64,000 nucleotides of DNA from Helicobacter anatolicus. GTDB taxonomy: Bacteria; Campylobacterota; Campylobacteria; Campylobacterales; Helicobacteraceae. Shown here in pieces: positions 45,993-56,199 of the stretch. A program made the position numbers and the translations under genes. Within the stretch, counting starts at the first letter, position 1. Each line of letters starts with the position of its first letter. The stretch covers positions 319,095-383,094 of the forward strand of contig NZ_JAJTMY010000001.1 in NCBI RefSeq assembly GCF_021300615.1, in the 5' to 3' direction. Below the pieces are notes generated by a model. The model ran no database searches. It saw only the letters and a program-made list of their open reading frames with translations, and had not been told where the DNA came from.

Positions 45993-46008
45993 TGGAACAC
46001 TTATTGCT
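45993..46008 (+). promoter_or_regulatory. Sigma-54 (RpoN) promoter of flaB
   Basis: TGGAAC (45993-45998), five bases, then TTGCT (46004-46008): the -24/-12 elements of RpoN promoters with correct spacing. Start of transcription is expected near 46019, 31 bases before the flaB ATG. In Helicobacter flaB is an RpoN/FlgR class 2 gene. Confidence 0.88.
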
Positions 46009-46049
46009 TTCATTGTTGCGTTAATTCAAAATATAGCAAAGGATGCAAC

Positions 46050-47597
46050 ATGAGTTTTAGGATAAATACAAACATTGCGGCATTAAATGCCCATAGTATA
46101 GGTGTGCAAACAAATAGGCATATAGCAAACTCTTTGGAGAAGTTAAGTTCTGGTTTGAGAATCAATAAAGCAGCAGATGATGCTTCAGGTATGGCAATTG
46201 CAGATAGCTTGCGAAGCCAGAGTGAGAGTTTAGGGCAGGCAATTAAAAACGCAAATGATGCGATTGGTATTATACAAATTGCAGATAAGGCTATGGATGA
46301 GCAGTTGAAAATTTTGGATACAATCAAAACTAAGGCTATTCAAGCCGCACAAGATGGTCAAAGTCAAGAGACAAGAAGATCTTTACAAAGTGATATTAGA
46401 AGATTGATGGAAGAGCTTGATAATATTGCAAATACCACAAGCTTTAATGGGCAACAAATGCTTTCTGGTGCATTTACAAATAAAGAATTCCAAATTGGTG
46501 CATATTCTAATACAACTGTAAAAGCTTCAATTGGTTCTACAAGTTCTGATAAAATCGGACATATTAGAATGGAGAGTGCTTCAGTAGATGGCGAGGGGAT
46601 GTTAGCATCTGCTGGTGGTAATAATCTTACAGAGGTTTCATTAAATTTTAAGGCTACTGATGGTGTAAATAATTATGAGCTTGAAACCGTGAAAATTTCT
46701 ACATCTGCAGGAACAGGTATTGGTGCATTAAGTGAAGTAATTAATAGATTCTCTGATAAATTAGGTGTAAAAGCAACTTATAATGTTATGGCAACAGGGA
46801 CAAGTCCTGTAATGTCTGGTACAGTAAGAGGATTGACAATTAATGGTGTAGAGATTGGAACAATTAATGATATTCGTAAAAATGATGCAGATGGGAAATT
46901 GGTTAATGCAATCAATAGCGTGAAAGATCAAACAGGTGTAGAGGCATCTTTAGATATTACAGGAAGATTAAATCTTACTTCTGTTGATGGGCGTGCGATT
47001 GCTATCCATGCGGAGAGTGAAGATTCTTCAAGGGTTTTTGGTGGCGGAAACTTTGCAGGAATCTCTGGAAATAATCACGCAATTGTAGGGCGTTTGACAC
47101 TGATTAGAAATGATGCAAGAGATATTGTTGTAAGTGGTACAAACTTCTCTCATATTGGTTTTCACTCTTCTCAAGGTATTGCGGAAGTTACAACAAGTTT
47201 GCGACAAATTAAAGGCATGTTTAGCGCTGATATTGCTTCTGCTTCTGGAGCAAATGCTAATGTGGCGCAGGCAGATTTAAATAGACAGGGCTTGGGTGCT
47301 GGTGTTACAACATTAAAAGGTGCAATGATTGTAATGGATATGGCAGATTCTGCAAGATCACAGCTTGATAAAATTAGAGCAGATATGGGTTCTGTACAAA
47401 TTCAATTGGTATCAACAATTAATAATATTTCTGTAACACAAGTAAATGTAAAAGCTGCAGAATCTCAAATTAGAGATGTGGACTTTGCTGCAGAATCTGC
47501 AAACTTCTCAAAAAATAATATTTTGGCGCAAAGTGGAAGTTTTGCATTAGCACAAGCAAACGCAGTCCAACAAAATGTATTAAGATTATTACAATAG
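46050..47597 (+). CDS. flaB: Flagellin B
   Basis: 515 residues, one more than Helicobacter pylori FlaB (514). It is the minor, hook-proximal flagellin of the filament. The conserved D0/D1 ends are intact ([40 protein letters not shown] and the final [12 protein letters not shown]). The central domain keeps the Helicobacter pattern ([19 protein letters not shown]). It is expressed from an RpoN promoter and lies between topA and maf as in Helicobacter pylori. Helicobacter flagellins are glycosylated, and the neighbouring Maf protein suggests this here. flaA is not in the window. Confidence 0.96.
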   Translation: MSFRINTNIAALNAHSIGVQTNRHIANSLEKLSSGLRINKAADDASGMAIADSLRSQSESLGQAIKNANDAIGIIQIADKAMDEQLKILDTIKTKAIQAAQDGQSQETRRSLQSDIRRLMEELDNIANTTSFNGQQMLSGAFTNKEFQIGAYSNTTVKASIGSTSSDKIGHIRMESASVDGEGMLASAGGNNLTEVSLNFKATDGVNNYELETVKISTSAGTGIGALSEVINRFSDKLGVKATYNVMATGTSPVMSGTVRGLTINGVEIGTINDIRKNDADGKLVNAINSVKDQTGVEASLDITGRLNLTSVDGRAIAIHAESEDSSRVFGGGNFAGISGNNHAIVGRLTLIRNDARDIVVSGTNFSHIGFHSSQGIAEVTTSLRQIKGMFSADIASASGANANVAQADLNRQGLGAGVTTLKGAMIVMDMADSARSQLDKIRADMGSVQIQLVSTINNISVTQVNVKAAESQIRDVDFAAESANFSKNNILAQSGSFALAQANAVQQNVLRLLQ

Positions 47598-47610
47598 TTT
47601 TAAATAAAAA

Positions 47611-47651
47611 GTTGTGGTTTAGCCCACCACAACTCTCACTCTTTGAGAGTT
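47611..47651 (+). terminator. Double hairpin after flaB
   Basis: GTTGTGGT/ACCACAAC (47611-47618 with 47626-47633) and AACTCTC/GAGAGTT (47631-47637 with 47645-47651) share three bases, so they compete. No strong T run follows. They may end the flaB message or protect its 3' end. Confidence 0.55.
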
Positions 47652-47770
47652 AAAGTAACAATCGACAAGAATTTTAAATAATTAATCTCCTTTTACTCTT
47701 TTTAATTTTTCTTTATTTCTTGCTTTTTTGTTTTGTTACAATAATGAAAAAATTCCTAAGGAAGCGTGCC

Positions 47771-49666
47771 ATGGATATTTATAAAAAGAATCTTGATGCT
47801 TTAAAGAAAAAAGATCCACTTTTAGCATTGGCGTTAATGCAAGTAAAGCCAAATGAAAATTTTGAAGTTTATATGGATGACAAAGATAATGCAAATTTTA
47901 ATATTATAAGAAAAAAGGATGCTGTGCCCTTATTTACGCATAAACCTCTAGAAGAGAGTATGCAAAAAATTAATGAATTTGTTCCTTATAGTTATTATCC
48001 GTATTTATATTTTTATGGGCTTGGTAATGGGGTTTTTTATAGATTATTGCTGAGCAATGAGCAAATTAAACGCATTGTTATTATTGAACCAGAAATTGAA
48101 ATTTTGTTTATTGTGTTAAATTTAGTGGATTTTAGTGAGGAAATTTTGAGTGATCGTGTGATTTTGCTTTTTTCACCACATTGTAATAGCGTGATGATTA
48201 ATTCTTTATTTTTGATGGATAAAAAAAGCAAATTATATGCAAAAGTTTATGATCTTTTTGTGTTTAACTTTTTTTATGAACAATATAAAGAGGAGATTGT
48301 AAGAATTAATCAAGATTTTATCAAAAGCATTGAACATAATGTTATTAGTGTAGGGAATGATACAAGAGATGCAATTATAGGATTGCAGCAGCATATTTTT
48401 AATTTGCCTGATATGTTGGAATCTCCCACATTGATTGAATTAATTAATAAATTGCAAAATCGTGATACAGCGGTTATTGTCTCCACAGGCCCAAGTCTTA
48501 ATAAACAATTACCATTGCTAAAAGAAATTGCACCTTATGTTACATTATTTTGCATTGACGCTTCTTTTCCAATTTTATACAAAAATGGAATTAAACCAGA
48601 TGTGGTATTATCTTTAGAACGCGTGGAAGCGACAGCAAAATTTTATACAGATACTCCAGAGCAAGCACAAGAAGATGTGGTGTTTGCAATTACTTCTATT
48701 GTGCATCCCAAGTTAAAAAATGCTATTACAAAAGGGGTGAAGCAATTTAGCATGCGACCTTTTGGTTATACAAATATGTTTGGATTCCATGAGTATGGTT
48801 ATCTTGGTATCGGAATGAGTGCAGCAAATATGGCGTATGAAATGGTGGTGCATTCTAGATTTAAGCGGTGTATTTTGATTGGACAGGATCTGGCATTTGG
48901 AGAAGATGGGAGTTCGCATGCACAAGATGCAGTTTATGGAAGCAATGAAATTAAACCAAAGGAACAAAAAGTATTTGTAGAAAAATATGGTGGAGGTGGA
49001 GAGGTAGAGACTACTCTTGTATGGAAGTTATTTTTGCAATTTTTTGAAACAGATATTGCACATACACCCTATAAAATTGAAGTGATTAATGCAACAGAGG
49101 GTGGAGCAAGAATTCATGGTGCAAAAGAAATGGCTTTTAAAGATGCAATCAATTTGATTGAAAAAAAAGAAAAACAAAAAATAATATTATCTTATCCCGA
49201 TAAAAAAAAGAGTGCAAAAAACCTCAAATTAGCACGTAAAAAATGTGAAGATATTATTCAATATGGTATGCGTAAAAAAAAGATGATTGAAGAATTGTTT
49301 TTGAAAATAGCAGGATATATCGAAGAGATAGAGGAGTTAAATAAGATCAATGCACTAAATCGTATTAATTTTAAAAAAATTGATTCTTTAAATAAGAAAA
49401 TTGATAAGGTAAAAATGCTTTTTGAAGATATAAAATTTGTAAATTATTTTAGTGATGCAATACAATCTTATATATTTCATCAAGAGCTAGATATTGCAAA
49501 AATTTTAGTGCGATATACAAAAAATGAAGAAGAAAGAAAGGCAAAGCAGCTTGAGTGGTTGTATATTCATAAATACTGGTTATTTTCATTGGCTGGAGGA
49601 ATGGATTGCGTTATTAATGTAATTAAGGATACATTAAAAGAGCAAGGGGAATTTACAAAAATTTAG
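47771..49666 (+). CDS. Motility accessory factor (Maf/DUF115)
   Basis: 631 residues from ATG 47771, behind AAGGAAGC. The frame extends 17 codons up but without a ribosome site or similarity. The central DUF115 region has TAVIVSTGPSLNKQLPLLKEI, LFCIDASFPILYKNGIKPDV and LIGQDLAFGEDG. Maf proteins transfer nonulosonic acids (pseudaminic or legionaminic) to flagellin. The position next to flaB and match to HP0114 (about 627 residues) support flagellin glycosylation. The C-terminal 130 residues are helical and charged. Confidence 0.85.
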   Translation: MDIYKKNLDALKKKDPLLALALMQVKPNENFEVYMDDKDNANFNIIRKKDAVPLFTHKPLEESMQKINEFVPYSYYPYLYFYGLGNGVFYRLLLSNEQIKRIVIIEPEIEILFIVLNLVDFSEEILSDRVILLFSPHCNSVMINSLFLMDKKSKLYAKVYDLFVFNFFYEQYKEEIVRINQDFIKSIEHNVISVGNDTRDAIIGLQQHIFNLPDMLESPTLIELINKLQNRDTAVIVSTGPSLNKQLPLLKEIAPYVTLFCIDASFPILYKNGIKPDVVLSLERVEATAKFYTDTPEQAQEDVVFAITSIVHPKLKNAITKGVKQFSMRPFGYTNMFGFHEYGYLGIGMSAANMAYEMVVHSRFKRCILIGQDLAFGEDGSSHAQDAVYGSNEIKPKEQKVFVEKYGGGGEVETTLVWKLFLQFFETDIAHTPYKIEVINATEGGARIHGAKEMAFKDAINLIEKKEKQKIILSYPDKKKSAKNLKLARKKCEDIIQYGMRKKKMIEELFLKIAGYIEEIEELNKINALNRINFKKIDSLNKKIDKVKMLFEDIKFVNYFSDAIQSYIFHQELDIAKILVRYTKNEEERKAKQLEWLYIHKYWLFSLAGGMDCVINVIKDTLKEQGEFTKI

Positions 49667-49697
49667 TAGTATTTTGGCAAAAAATAAGGAATATATA

Positions 49698-50039
49698 TTG
49701 ATAAGAATGTATGGAATCACAAATTGTGGCAGTGTAAAAAAAGCGCGAATATTTCTTGAAGAAAGGGGGATAGATTATGAATTTATCGATTTCAAAAAAT
49801 TCCCACCTACAATTGAATTGGTAAAAAACTGGGTAGAAAAGCAAGGCATTGCTAAGGTTGTGAATAATAAAGGTATGACTTATAAAAAACTAGGTTTAAA
49901 AGATAAGAATCTTAGTCAAGAGGAACTATTGGAATGTTGTGTGCAAAATCCTTCTTTAATTAAGCGACCTGTGGTACAGAGAGGGGATATATTATTATTG
50001 GGTTTTGATGAGGAGATATATAAGGAAAATTTATGTTAA
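49698..50039 (+). CDS. ArsC/Spx-family thioredoxin-fold protein
   Basis: 113 residues if started at TTG 49698, which has AAGGAA 8 bases upstream; the ATG at 49707 (MYGITNCGSVKKARIFLEER) is an alternative. The first strand and Cys (TNCGSVKKA) and KRPVVQRGDILLLGFDEE match YffB/ArsC-like proteins. A single active-site Cys suggests a glutathione- or thioredoxin-dependent reductase, but most YffB-type members have no known substrate. The 3' end overlaps the next gene by 7 bases. Confidence 0.8.
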   Translation: MIRMYGITNCGSVKKARIFLEERGIDYEFIDFKKFPPTIELVKNWVEKQGIAKVVNNKGMTYKKLGLKDKNLSQEELLECCVQNPSLIKRPVVQRGDILLLGFDEEIYKENLC

Positions 50040-51382
50040 AAAAGGTTGTTTTAACTTCAGCAATCCTTGTTGTTGGGTGTATAATTGCCCTATCTTGGGT
50101 AATTGTAAAAAAAGAAATTACTGAAGCAAAATTAGATTTACCTCAAGATGCAAATTATTATATAACACAACAAGCAGAAGTGGAACTTCCTAAAGATATT
50201 GAAAAAATTTTACGAGCAAAATATCTTGAAAAATTTTATAGCCCCTGGGATGAATCTATAGCAAATCCAAATATTGATGAGGTATTTTGGATTGTGCCAT
50301 CTTTGTTAAAAAGACCAGCTTTTGGTCCTAATTTGAAGCGTTATAGTCAAGAAGATATGCAAAAAATTTATAATAGTATGGATATTGAACACTATCCCTC
50401 TGTAGCGCTAAAGGCTATTATTACACAGGATACCTCGGTAAGAGCAGTCCCTACAATTTTACCAAGTTTTAAGGCTAGAGATGATTATCCTTTTGATCGT
50501 TGGCAAAATGCGTTGATTTTTAAAGGAACTCCTGTTTTGATTACGCATTATAATACTACGAGGGATTTTGCACATATACAAAGTGGTTTTGTTTATGGTT
50601 GGGTGCAGGTGGAGCATTTGGCAAAAATCGCACCAGAAAATGAAAAAATCCTACGAAACACACAAAAATACGCAATTCCTAATACTGATAGGATTCCAAT
50701 TTATAATACACATAAAGATTTTGTAACAATGGCAAGAATGGGAGAAATTTTTCCAATCAAAAAAGAAACTCAAGAAACTTTTACTATTTATATTCCTGAG
50801 AAAAAAAGTGATGGTTTTGTAGAGTTAAATAGAGCAGAGATTCTAAAAAATGATTTTTCACTTTTCCCCAAAAAGTTTAATCTCTTGAGTATGGCAAGTG
50901 TGATTGATAGCATGATGGGGCAATTTTATGGATGGGGTGGAGAATTGCAAAGCAGAGATTGTTCAGCTTTTTTAAGAGATAGCTTTACAAACTTTGGGAT
51001 CTATCTTCCTAGAAATTCTGCTGCACAGGCAAGATATACAGAGAATTTGATTGATCTTAGAGAGATGAATGCAAAAGAAAAAGAGGCTTATATTATCAAA
51101 AATGCTACACCATTTGCTACGATTTTGTGGTTGAATGGACATGTTATGTTATACCTTGGTGTGCTAGATGGAAGGGCTATTGTGGCTCATAGTGCATGGG
51201 GGGTAAATACAAGTAAAATGTTTAATCAGTCAATGAATTTATTAGGTGGTGTTGTGATTACTACATTGACTCCTGCTAGTGAAAAAAATGGAATTTTTAT
51301 CAAGTCTAAAACTTTGTTAGATAGAGTTAGGGGAATGTCAGATTTGTATGATTATATTTTAAAAATAGCACAAGAAGGATAG
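50033..51382 (+). CDS. SH3/NlpC-P60 cell wall endopeptidase
   Basis: 449 residues. One N-terminal membrane helix (about residues 7-26) anchors it to face the periplasm. SH3b-type segments follow (TSVRAVPTILPSF, KGTPVLITHY..FAHIQSGFVYGWV). The C-terminal NlpC/P60 domain has the catalytic Cys in RDCSAFLRDSF (about residue 319) and the catalytic His in LNGHVMLYLGV (about residue 372). It is expected to cut stem peptides of peptidoglycan. It starts within the end of the ArsC-like gene and is followed after 2 bases by the metal transporter operon. Confidence 0.85.
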   Translation: MLKKVVLTSAILVVGCIIALSWVIVKKEITEAKLDLPQDANYYITQQAEVELPKDIEKILRAKYLEKFYSPWDESIANPNIDEVFWIVPSLLKRPAFGPNLKRYSQEDMQKIYNSMDIEHYPSVALKAIITQDTSVRAVPTILPSFKARDDYPFDRWQNALIFKGTPVLITHYNTTRDFAHIQSGFVYGWVQVEHLAKIAPENEKILRNTQKYAIPNTDRIPIYNTHKDFVTMARMGEIFPIKKETQETFTIYIPEKKSDGFVELNRAEILKNDFSLFPKKFNLLSMASVIDSMMGQFYGWGGELQSRDCSAFLRDSFTNFGIYLPRNSAAQARYTENLIDLREMNAKEKEAYIIKNATPFATILWLNGHVMLYLGVLDGRAIVAHSAWGVNTSKMFNQSMNLLGGVVITTLTPASEKNGIFIKSKTLLDRVRGMSDLYDYILKIAQEG

Positions 51383-51384
51383 AT

Positions 51385-52206
51385 ATGAAGAGTATTTTGA
51401 TTTTTTTCTTTGGAATTGTTTTTTTACAGGCAAAAATAAATGTAGCAGTAAGTATTGAACCTCAAGAATTTTTTGTAAAAAAAATTGGTGCAGATTTGGT
51501 GGAAACTTATGTTCTTGTACCAAAAAATAAGAATCCAGAAAATTATGAACCTTTATTATCTCAAATGATGTTTTTAAAAAATGCAGAAGTTTATTTTGGT
51601 ATAGGGATGGAATTTGAAGAAAAATGGAAAAATAGGTTTTTGAGTGCAAACTCTAAAATGCAATTTTTTGATCTTTCTTTGATGGATGAAGAAATAAAAA
51701 AGAAAAAAGAACAAGGTATTTTGAGTGATCAGCATGTTTGGCTTTCTGTGAACTTTGCAAAAAAACAAGCCTATAAAATTTATGAGGTTTTTAGTGCATT
51801 AGATTCTAAAAATTCTGAAATTTATAAAAGAAATTTGGAAAAGTTTTTGAAAGAAATTGATGAGATTAATATAGGGATTAAAGAGATTTTTGCTACATCT
51901 GAAGCAAAGAGGGAATTTTTGGTCTTTCACCCAGCTTTTGAGGATTTTGCTAGGGAATATAATTTGAAAGAGTGGGCAATTGAAGCATATAATAAAGAAA
52001 CAAAAATTAAACATATGCAAAAAATTTATGAAGTAATTAAGGAAAAGAAACTAAAAGTGATTTATATTCAACCACAATTCTCTACTAAGCAAGTAGAGCT
52101 TTTGGCCCAGCAGTATAAAATGCGTATTTCTACCCTAGATCCTTTTGCATCAAATTGGGGTGAAAATCTCTTAGAGATGGCAAGAAAAATTGCCACAGAA
52201 CAATGA
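51385..52206 (+). CDS. znuA: Zn/Mn ABC transporter substrate-binding protein
   Basis: 273 residues with a signal peptide (cleavage near LQA-KI). Cluster A-I metal-binding fold. The ligand places are partly changed: the first site, normally H in PHxYEP, is PENYEP, so H is replaced by E. The other sites are H in SDQHVWLS, H in LVFHPAFEDF and D in TLDPFASNW. No His-rich zinc loop is present. The metal could be Zn, Mn or another. It overlaps the ATPase gene by 4 bases. Confidence 0.82.
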   Translation: MKSILIFFFGIVFLQAKINVAVSIEPQEFFVKKIGADLVETYVLVPKNKNPENYEPLLSQMMFLKNAEVYFGIGMEFEEKWKNRFLSANSKMQFFDLSLMDEEIKKKKEQGILSDQHVWLSVNFAKKQAYKIYEVFSALDSKNSEIYKRNLEKFLKEIDEINIGIKEIFATSEAKREFLVFHPAFEDFAREYNLKEWAIEAYNKETKIKHMQKIYEVIKEKKLKVIYIQPQFSTKQVELLAQQYKMRISTLDPFASNWGENLLEMARKIATEQ

Positions 52207-52925
52207 ATATGCTTATTGAATGCAAGGATCTCTGTTTTGCTTATCGAAATGAATTTGTGCTTAAAAATGTAAATTTTAAAGTATATGAAAAAGACTTTTT
52301 GGCAATTATTGGTCCAAATGGTGGGGGAAAGACAACACTTATAAAATTACTTTTAGGATTATTAAGACCAAGTCAAGGCGAGATTATTTATAAAAAAAAT
52401 TTACAAAGCCTTATTGGGTATGTTCCACAAGATACTAGTATTAATAGTGATTTTCCTATCCAAGTAATTGATGTGGTAAGAATGGGATTTTTGCAGTCAA
52501 AATGGTTTGGTTTTCGGGCGAAAAAAGAGCAAACAAATGAAGCTATGGAAATTTTAGAAAAGCTGGAAGTAGCACATTTGGCGAAAAAAAAGATTGGAGA
52601 ACTTTCAGGGGGGCAGCGACAAAGGGTTTTGATCGCGCGAGCGATGTGTGGAAATCCAAGTATTATTGTCTTAGATGAACCAACTTCAAATATTGATTCT
52701 AAGACACAAAAAGAAATTTATCAATTATTAAAGCAATTTAATGAATTTCATACTATAATAGTTATTAGTCATGATATATCTGTTTTGCTAGGTTTTGCCT
52801 CTAGTGTTTTATCTGTAAACAAAGAGGCTGTATGGCATGATATACCAAAGTTAGACTTGTCTTTAGATGGCCATGTGTGTGAAATTGACATTTTAAACAA
52901 AATGTTAGAAAAGGATAAAAAATGA
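52203..52925 (+). CDS. znuC: Zn/Mn ABC transporter ATP-binding protein
   Basis: 240 residues. Walker [10 protein letters not shown] (about residues 36-44), Q loop YVPQDTS, signature LSGGQRQR (about 139), Walker [14 protein letters not shown] and the H loop VISHD. It energises uptake with the permease at 54264. Overlaps of 4 bases at both ends show tight coupling with its neighbours. Confidence 0.92.
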   Translation: MNMLIECKDLCFAYRNEFVLKNVNFKVYEKDFLAIIGPNGGGKTTLIKLLLGLLRPSQGEIIYKKNLQSLIGYVPQDTSINSDFPIQVIDVVRMGFLQSKWFGFRAKKEQTNEAMEILEKLEVAHLAKKKIGELSGGQRQRVLIARAMCGNPSIIVLDEPTSNIDSKTQKEIYQLLKQFNEFHTIIVISHDISVLLGFASSVLSVNKEAVWHDIPKLDLSLDGHVCEIDILNKMLEKDKK

Positions 52926-54271
52926 GAGATTTTGATGTAGTAATTATTGGTGGTGGTGTTTCTGGTTGTGCTGCATTTTATGTATTAAGCGAATATACAG
53001 ATATTAATAGCATTGCGATTGTAGATAAATGTGATAAATGGGCTAATGTAAGTTCAAATGCAAAAGCAAATTCTCAAACTATCCATGATGGATCAATTGA
53101 GACAAATTATAGTGCAGAAAAAGCTAGAAAAGTGCGTTTGTCAGCCTTAAAAGTGCGTAATTATGCTTTAAATAAAAACTTACAAAATAAGGCAATTTTT
53201 GAGAATCAAAAAATGGCAATTGGTGTAGGGGATAAAGAATGTGATGTAATGAAAAATCGTTTTGAAGAATTTAGATCGGTTTTTCCTGATATGGAATTTT
53301 TTGATAAACAAAAAATTAAAATTTTAGAACCTAAGGTAATTGAAGGGGCAGATGGTAGAGATAGATTTGAAGATGTTGTGGGTATGGGGTATGAAAAAGA
53401 TTGGTGTGCTTTAAATTATGGATATTTAAGTGAGCATTTTATTCAAGAGGGAATGGAAAAAAATAAAAATAATCAGACTTTTTTAAATTATTGGGTAAAA
53501 AAAATTGAACCCAGAGGAGATGGTTATGCAATCATTTCTAAGAATAATGAAGAAATTTATGCAAAATTTGTTTTGGTAGATGCGGGGTCTTATGCATTAC
53601 CTCTTGCGCAAAGTATGGGGTATGGAATGGATTTGGGATGCTTACCTGTGGCAGGGAGTTTTTATTTTGTACCTGATTTGTTACGTGGTAAGGTCTATAC
53701 AGTACAGAATCCAAAACTACCTTTTGCAGCATTGCATGGGGATCCTGATGTAGTGATTAAGGGAAAAACGCGTATTGGACCAACAGCTTTGGCAATGCCA
53801 AAGTTAGAGAGAGGGAAATACTGGTTTAGTAAGCTTAGTCCTGAACTTTTGAAATTAGATCTCAATATGGATGTTATTAAAATTGCGATGGACTTAATGT
53901 CGGATAAAGAAATTCGAGATTATGTTTTAAAAAATATGGTATTTGAAATGCCTTATTTTGGTAAGAAAAAGTTTCTTAAAGATGCACAAAAGATCATACC
54001 TTCTCTAAAATTCTCTGATTTGCATTATGCAGAAGGTTTTGGTGAAGTAAGACCACAGGTTTTAGATAGAACCGCAAAGCAATTAGTATTGGGTGAGAAA
54101 AAAATTGCCACACAAAGAGGTATTACTTTTAATATGACGCCATCACCTGGTGCTACAAGTTGTTTGCAAAATGCTATGATTGACACTGAAGAGATTGTGG
54201 CTTATTTGAATAAGACTTTTGACAAAGAGAGATTTTTAAAGGATCTTTCACCAGAAGAATTAAATGCTTGA
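52922..54271 (+). CDS. mqo: Malate:quinone oxidoreductase-family FAD protein
   Basis: 449 residues, close to HP0086 (about 450). It has an N-terminal FAD Rossmann motif ([20 protein letters not shown]), [40 protein letters not shown] and a C-terminal FAD segment ([20 protein letters not shown]). It oxidises malate to oxaloacetate and passes electrons to menaquinone at the inner membrane, replacing NAD-dependent malate dehydrogenase. It is unusual that it lies inside the metal transporter operon, overlapping both the ATPase and permease genes. Confidence 0.88.
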   Translation: MRDFDVVIIGGGVSGCAAFYVLSEYTDINSIAIVDKCDKWANVSSNAKANSQTIHDGSIETNYSAEKARKVRLSALKVRNYALNKNLQNKAIFENQKMAIGVGDKECDVMKNRFEEFRSVFPDMEFFDKQKIKILEPKVIEGADGRDRFEDVVGMGYEKDWCALNYGYLSEHFIQEGMEKNKNNQTFLNYWVKKIEPRGDGYAIISKNNEEIYAKFVLVDAGSYALPLAQSMGYGMDLGCLPVAGSFYFVPDLLRGKVYTVQNPKLPFAALHGDPDVVIKGKTRIGPTALAMPKLERGKYWFSKLSPELLKLDLNMDVIKIAMDLMSDKEIRDYVLKNMVFEMPYFGKKKFLKDAQKIIPSLKFSDLHYAEGFGEVRPQVLDRTAKQLVLGEKKIATQRGITFNMTPSPGATSCLQNAMIDTEEIVAYLNKTFDKERFLKDLSPEELNA

Positions 54272-55091
54272 TTTTTTTGCGACCTACCCATTTTTATGGA
54301 ATGCTTTTGTCGCATCATTTTTGGTAAGTATTTGTGCGGGGATTATAGGAACTATTGTTGTATCTAGCAAGAGTGTTTTTTTGACAGGTGGGGTTGCGCA
54401 TGGTGCTTTTGGTGGCGTGGGATTAGCATTATTTTTTGGAATTAACACAACAATTGGTGCAAGTGTCGCAGCAGTTTTGATGGCATTGTTTGTGGCTTTT
54501 GCTTCGTTAAGATATAAAAATTTTTTAGATAGTTATGTAGCTGCATTGTGGTCATTGGGAATGGCGATTGGTATTTTATGTATTGATGTTTCTCAAGGGT
54601 ATGGCAGGGATATTTCAAGCTATTTGTTTGGATCGATTTTGGCGGTGAGTACGCAGGATTTATATCAAATTGCTATTTTTAATTTTGTGTTAATTTTATT
54701 TATAGTAGTTTTTTACAACGAAATTTTAAGTGTTTTTTATGATAGTGAATTTTGTAAGCTTAAGGAAATAAATACAGGATTTTTTCAAATTATTGTGTTT
54801 GTATTTATTGCGTTGGGGATTGTAATGAGTATGAGTGTTGCAGGTTTGATTTTAGTGGTTTCGATTCTTTCAATCCCTGCATATATTGCAAATTTATTTA
54901 CTTCTTCTTTGAAACAACAAATGTTTCTTTCTTGGTTTTTGTCTTTAATTTTTATGTGGTCTGGATTTTTTATGGCTTTTAGCATGGATTTGAGTGTAGG
55001 TGCTTGTGTTGTGGTAGTTTCGGTGTTATGTATGATTTTGGCACTTTGTTTTAAGGTATTTTTAAGAAGGATGATATGGAAAAAAGATTAG
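54264..55091 (+). CDS. znuB: Zn/Mn ABC transporter permease
   Basis: 275 residues, about eight membrane helices, ABC-3 permease family. [19 protein letters not shown] is the typical helix 2 signature, and [18 protein letters not shown] the ATPase-contact region. It forms the transport channel for the ZnuA/ZnuC pair. The start overlaps the end of mqo by 8 bases, and the small protein gene below overlaps its end by 16. Confidence 0.9.
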   Translation: MLDFFATYPFLWNAFVASFLVSICAGIIGTIVVSSKSVFLTGGVAHGAFGGVGLALFFGINTTIGASVAAVLMALFVAFASLRYKNFLDSYVAALWSLGMAIGILCIDVSQGYGRDISSYLFGSILAVSTQDLYQIAIFNFVLILFIVVFYNEILSVFYDSEFCKLKEINTGFFQIIVFVFIALGIVMSMSVAGLILVVSILSIPAYIANLFTSSLKQQMFLSWFLSLIFMWSGFFMAFSMDLSVGACVVVVSVLCMILALCFKVFLRRMIWKKD

Positions 55092-55234
55092 TAATTTTTG
55101 GTTTAATTTGTGCATTTTTATTTGTATTTTTATTTATTACCATGGGAATTTTGGCAAATATAGTTGCACAACAAACACGAGAAATTAGAGATTTACAACA
55201 AAAAGTAGAAAAAATTCTTCCACGATCTTTGTGA
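55076..55234 (+). CDS. 52-residue membrane protein at the end of the znu operon
   Basis: The frame [20 protein letters not shown] and on is a single membrane helix followed by a charged helix (QTREIRDLQQKVEKI). AAGG lies 5 bases before the ATG, and the gene overlaps the znuB stop by 16 bases, so translation is likely coupled. The shape resembles short coiled-coil anchors. The function is unknown. A 5' part of the downstream region (55235-55317) holds nothing clear. Confidence 0.65.
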   Translation: MEKRLVIFGLICAFLFVFLFITMGILANIVAQQTREIRDLQQKVEKILPRSL

Positions 55235-55317
55235 ATTTATAAGCCTAGTTTCTCCTATTAAAAAATAATAAATATAATAAAAGAATTTATATTTTTTAAT
55301 AGCATTAAGGCCAGAAA

Positions 55318-56199
55318 GTGAAAAAGTATTTAATTTTATTTTTAATAAGTTGTTTGTGTTTGGAAGCAGCAAATACGCGTTATGCAAGAAAGAGTTCTGT
55401 AAGAAAAACTCGCCAACATCAACAGCAAGTCCCTTTTCCTAGTATAATTTTGAGTGGTAGTGCTGGTTTAGGGATAGATTACTATCATTATGAAGAACCA
55501 AAAGTAATGAATATTCATGGTCCAATGATTAATTTTTATGGGGATTTTGGTATCACGAAAAAACTTTTTAAATTTCAGTTAGATGGTTATTTTGCCACAC
55601 ATTTTGGGGCAAATAAATACAATGGTGCCCTGCAAAGTCATGAAACACAAACTCGTACTCCTTATAATGCAAAATCTACAGATTGGTATGTGGGAGTAAG
55701 CACAAAATTTGGTTTAAATTTGTGGCAGCATAATAAGGAATTGATTTTTGCTTATTTGGGGCTAGGATATAGATTTTTACATAATTTTGTAATCGATAAT
55801 CCCGGGGTTCAGGCAAGTTATTTTAGGAATCAGGGGTATTTATATTTACCTATCGGGATTGATGGTGAGATTCCTATTAATCCAAAAATTTCACTTGTTG
55901 GAGAATTTGAATATCGCTTTTTTTTACTAGGACATAATACAAGCGGGTTTTCAGATTTAGGTTATGACAAGGATTTATATTTTATACAAAAAGAAGGTTA
56001 TGGAATTAGAATTGGCTTTGGATCAAAATTTTATTTCGATAATGGTGGCGCGTTGCGTGTAAAAGTACATTATGAATATTGGGGAGTTGAAAATTCTAAT
56101 ATTGTAACTGCAACACAAAATGGTGTAGCAAAAGGTAATTATGTGGAACCAAAAAACTTTACACGTTCTTTTGGTGTAAGCATTGCTTATGTTTTTTAA
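55318..56199 (+). CDS. Outer membrane beta-barrel protein
   Basis: 293 residues, GTG start behind AAGG. A signal peptide (LILFLISCLCLEAA) is followed by a basic segment (residues 20-40: RYARKSSVRKTRQHQQQ), then barrel strands with regular aromatic pairs, ending SFGVSIAYVF with terminal Phe. It does not closely follow the two other Helicobacter-type proteins of this window. A conserved Campylobacterota outer membrane protein is likely; its role is unknown. It converges on gpmI with no gap. Confidence 0.75.
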   Translation: MKKYLILFLISCLCLEAANTRYARKSSVRKTRQHQQQVPFPSIILSGSAGLGIDYYHYEEPKVMNIHGPMINFYGDFGITKKLFKFQLDGYFATHFGANKYNGALQSHETQTRTPYNAKSTDWYVGVSTKFGLNLWQHNKELIFAYLGLGYRFLHNFVIDNPGVQASYFRNQGYLYLPIGIDGEIPINPKISLVGEFEYRFFLLGHNTSGFSDLGYDKDLYFIQKEGYGIRIGFGSKFYFDNGGALRVKVHYEYWGVENSNIVTATQNGVAKGNYVEPKNFTRSFGVSIAYVF

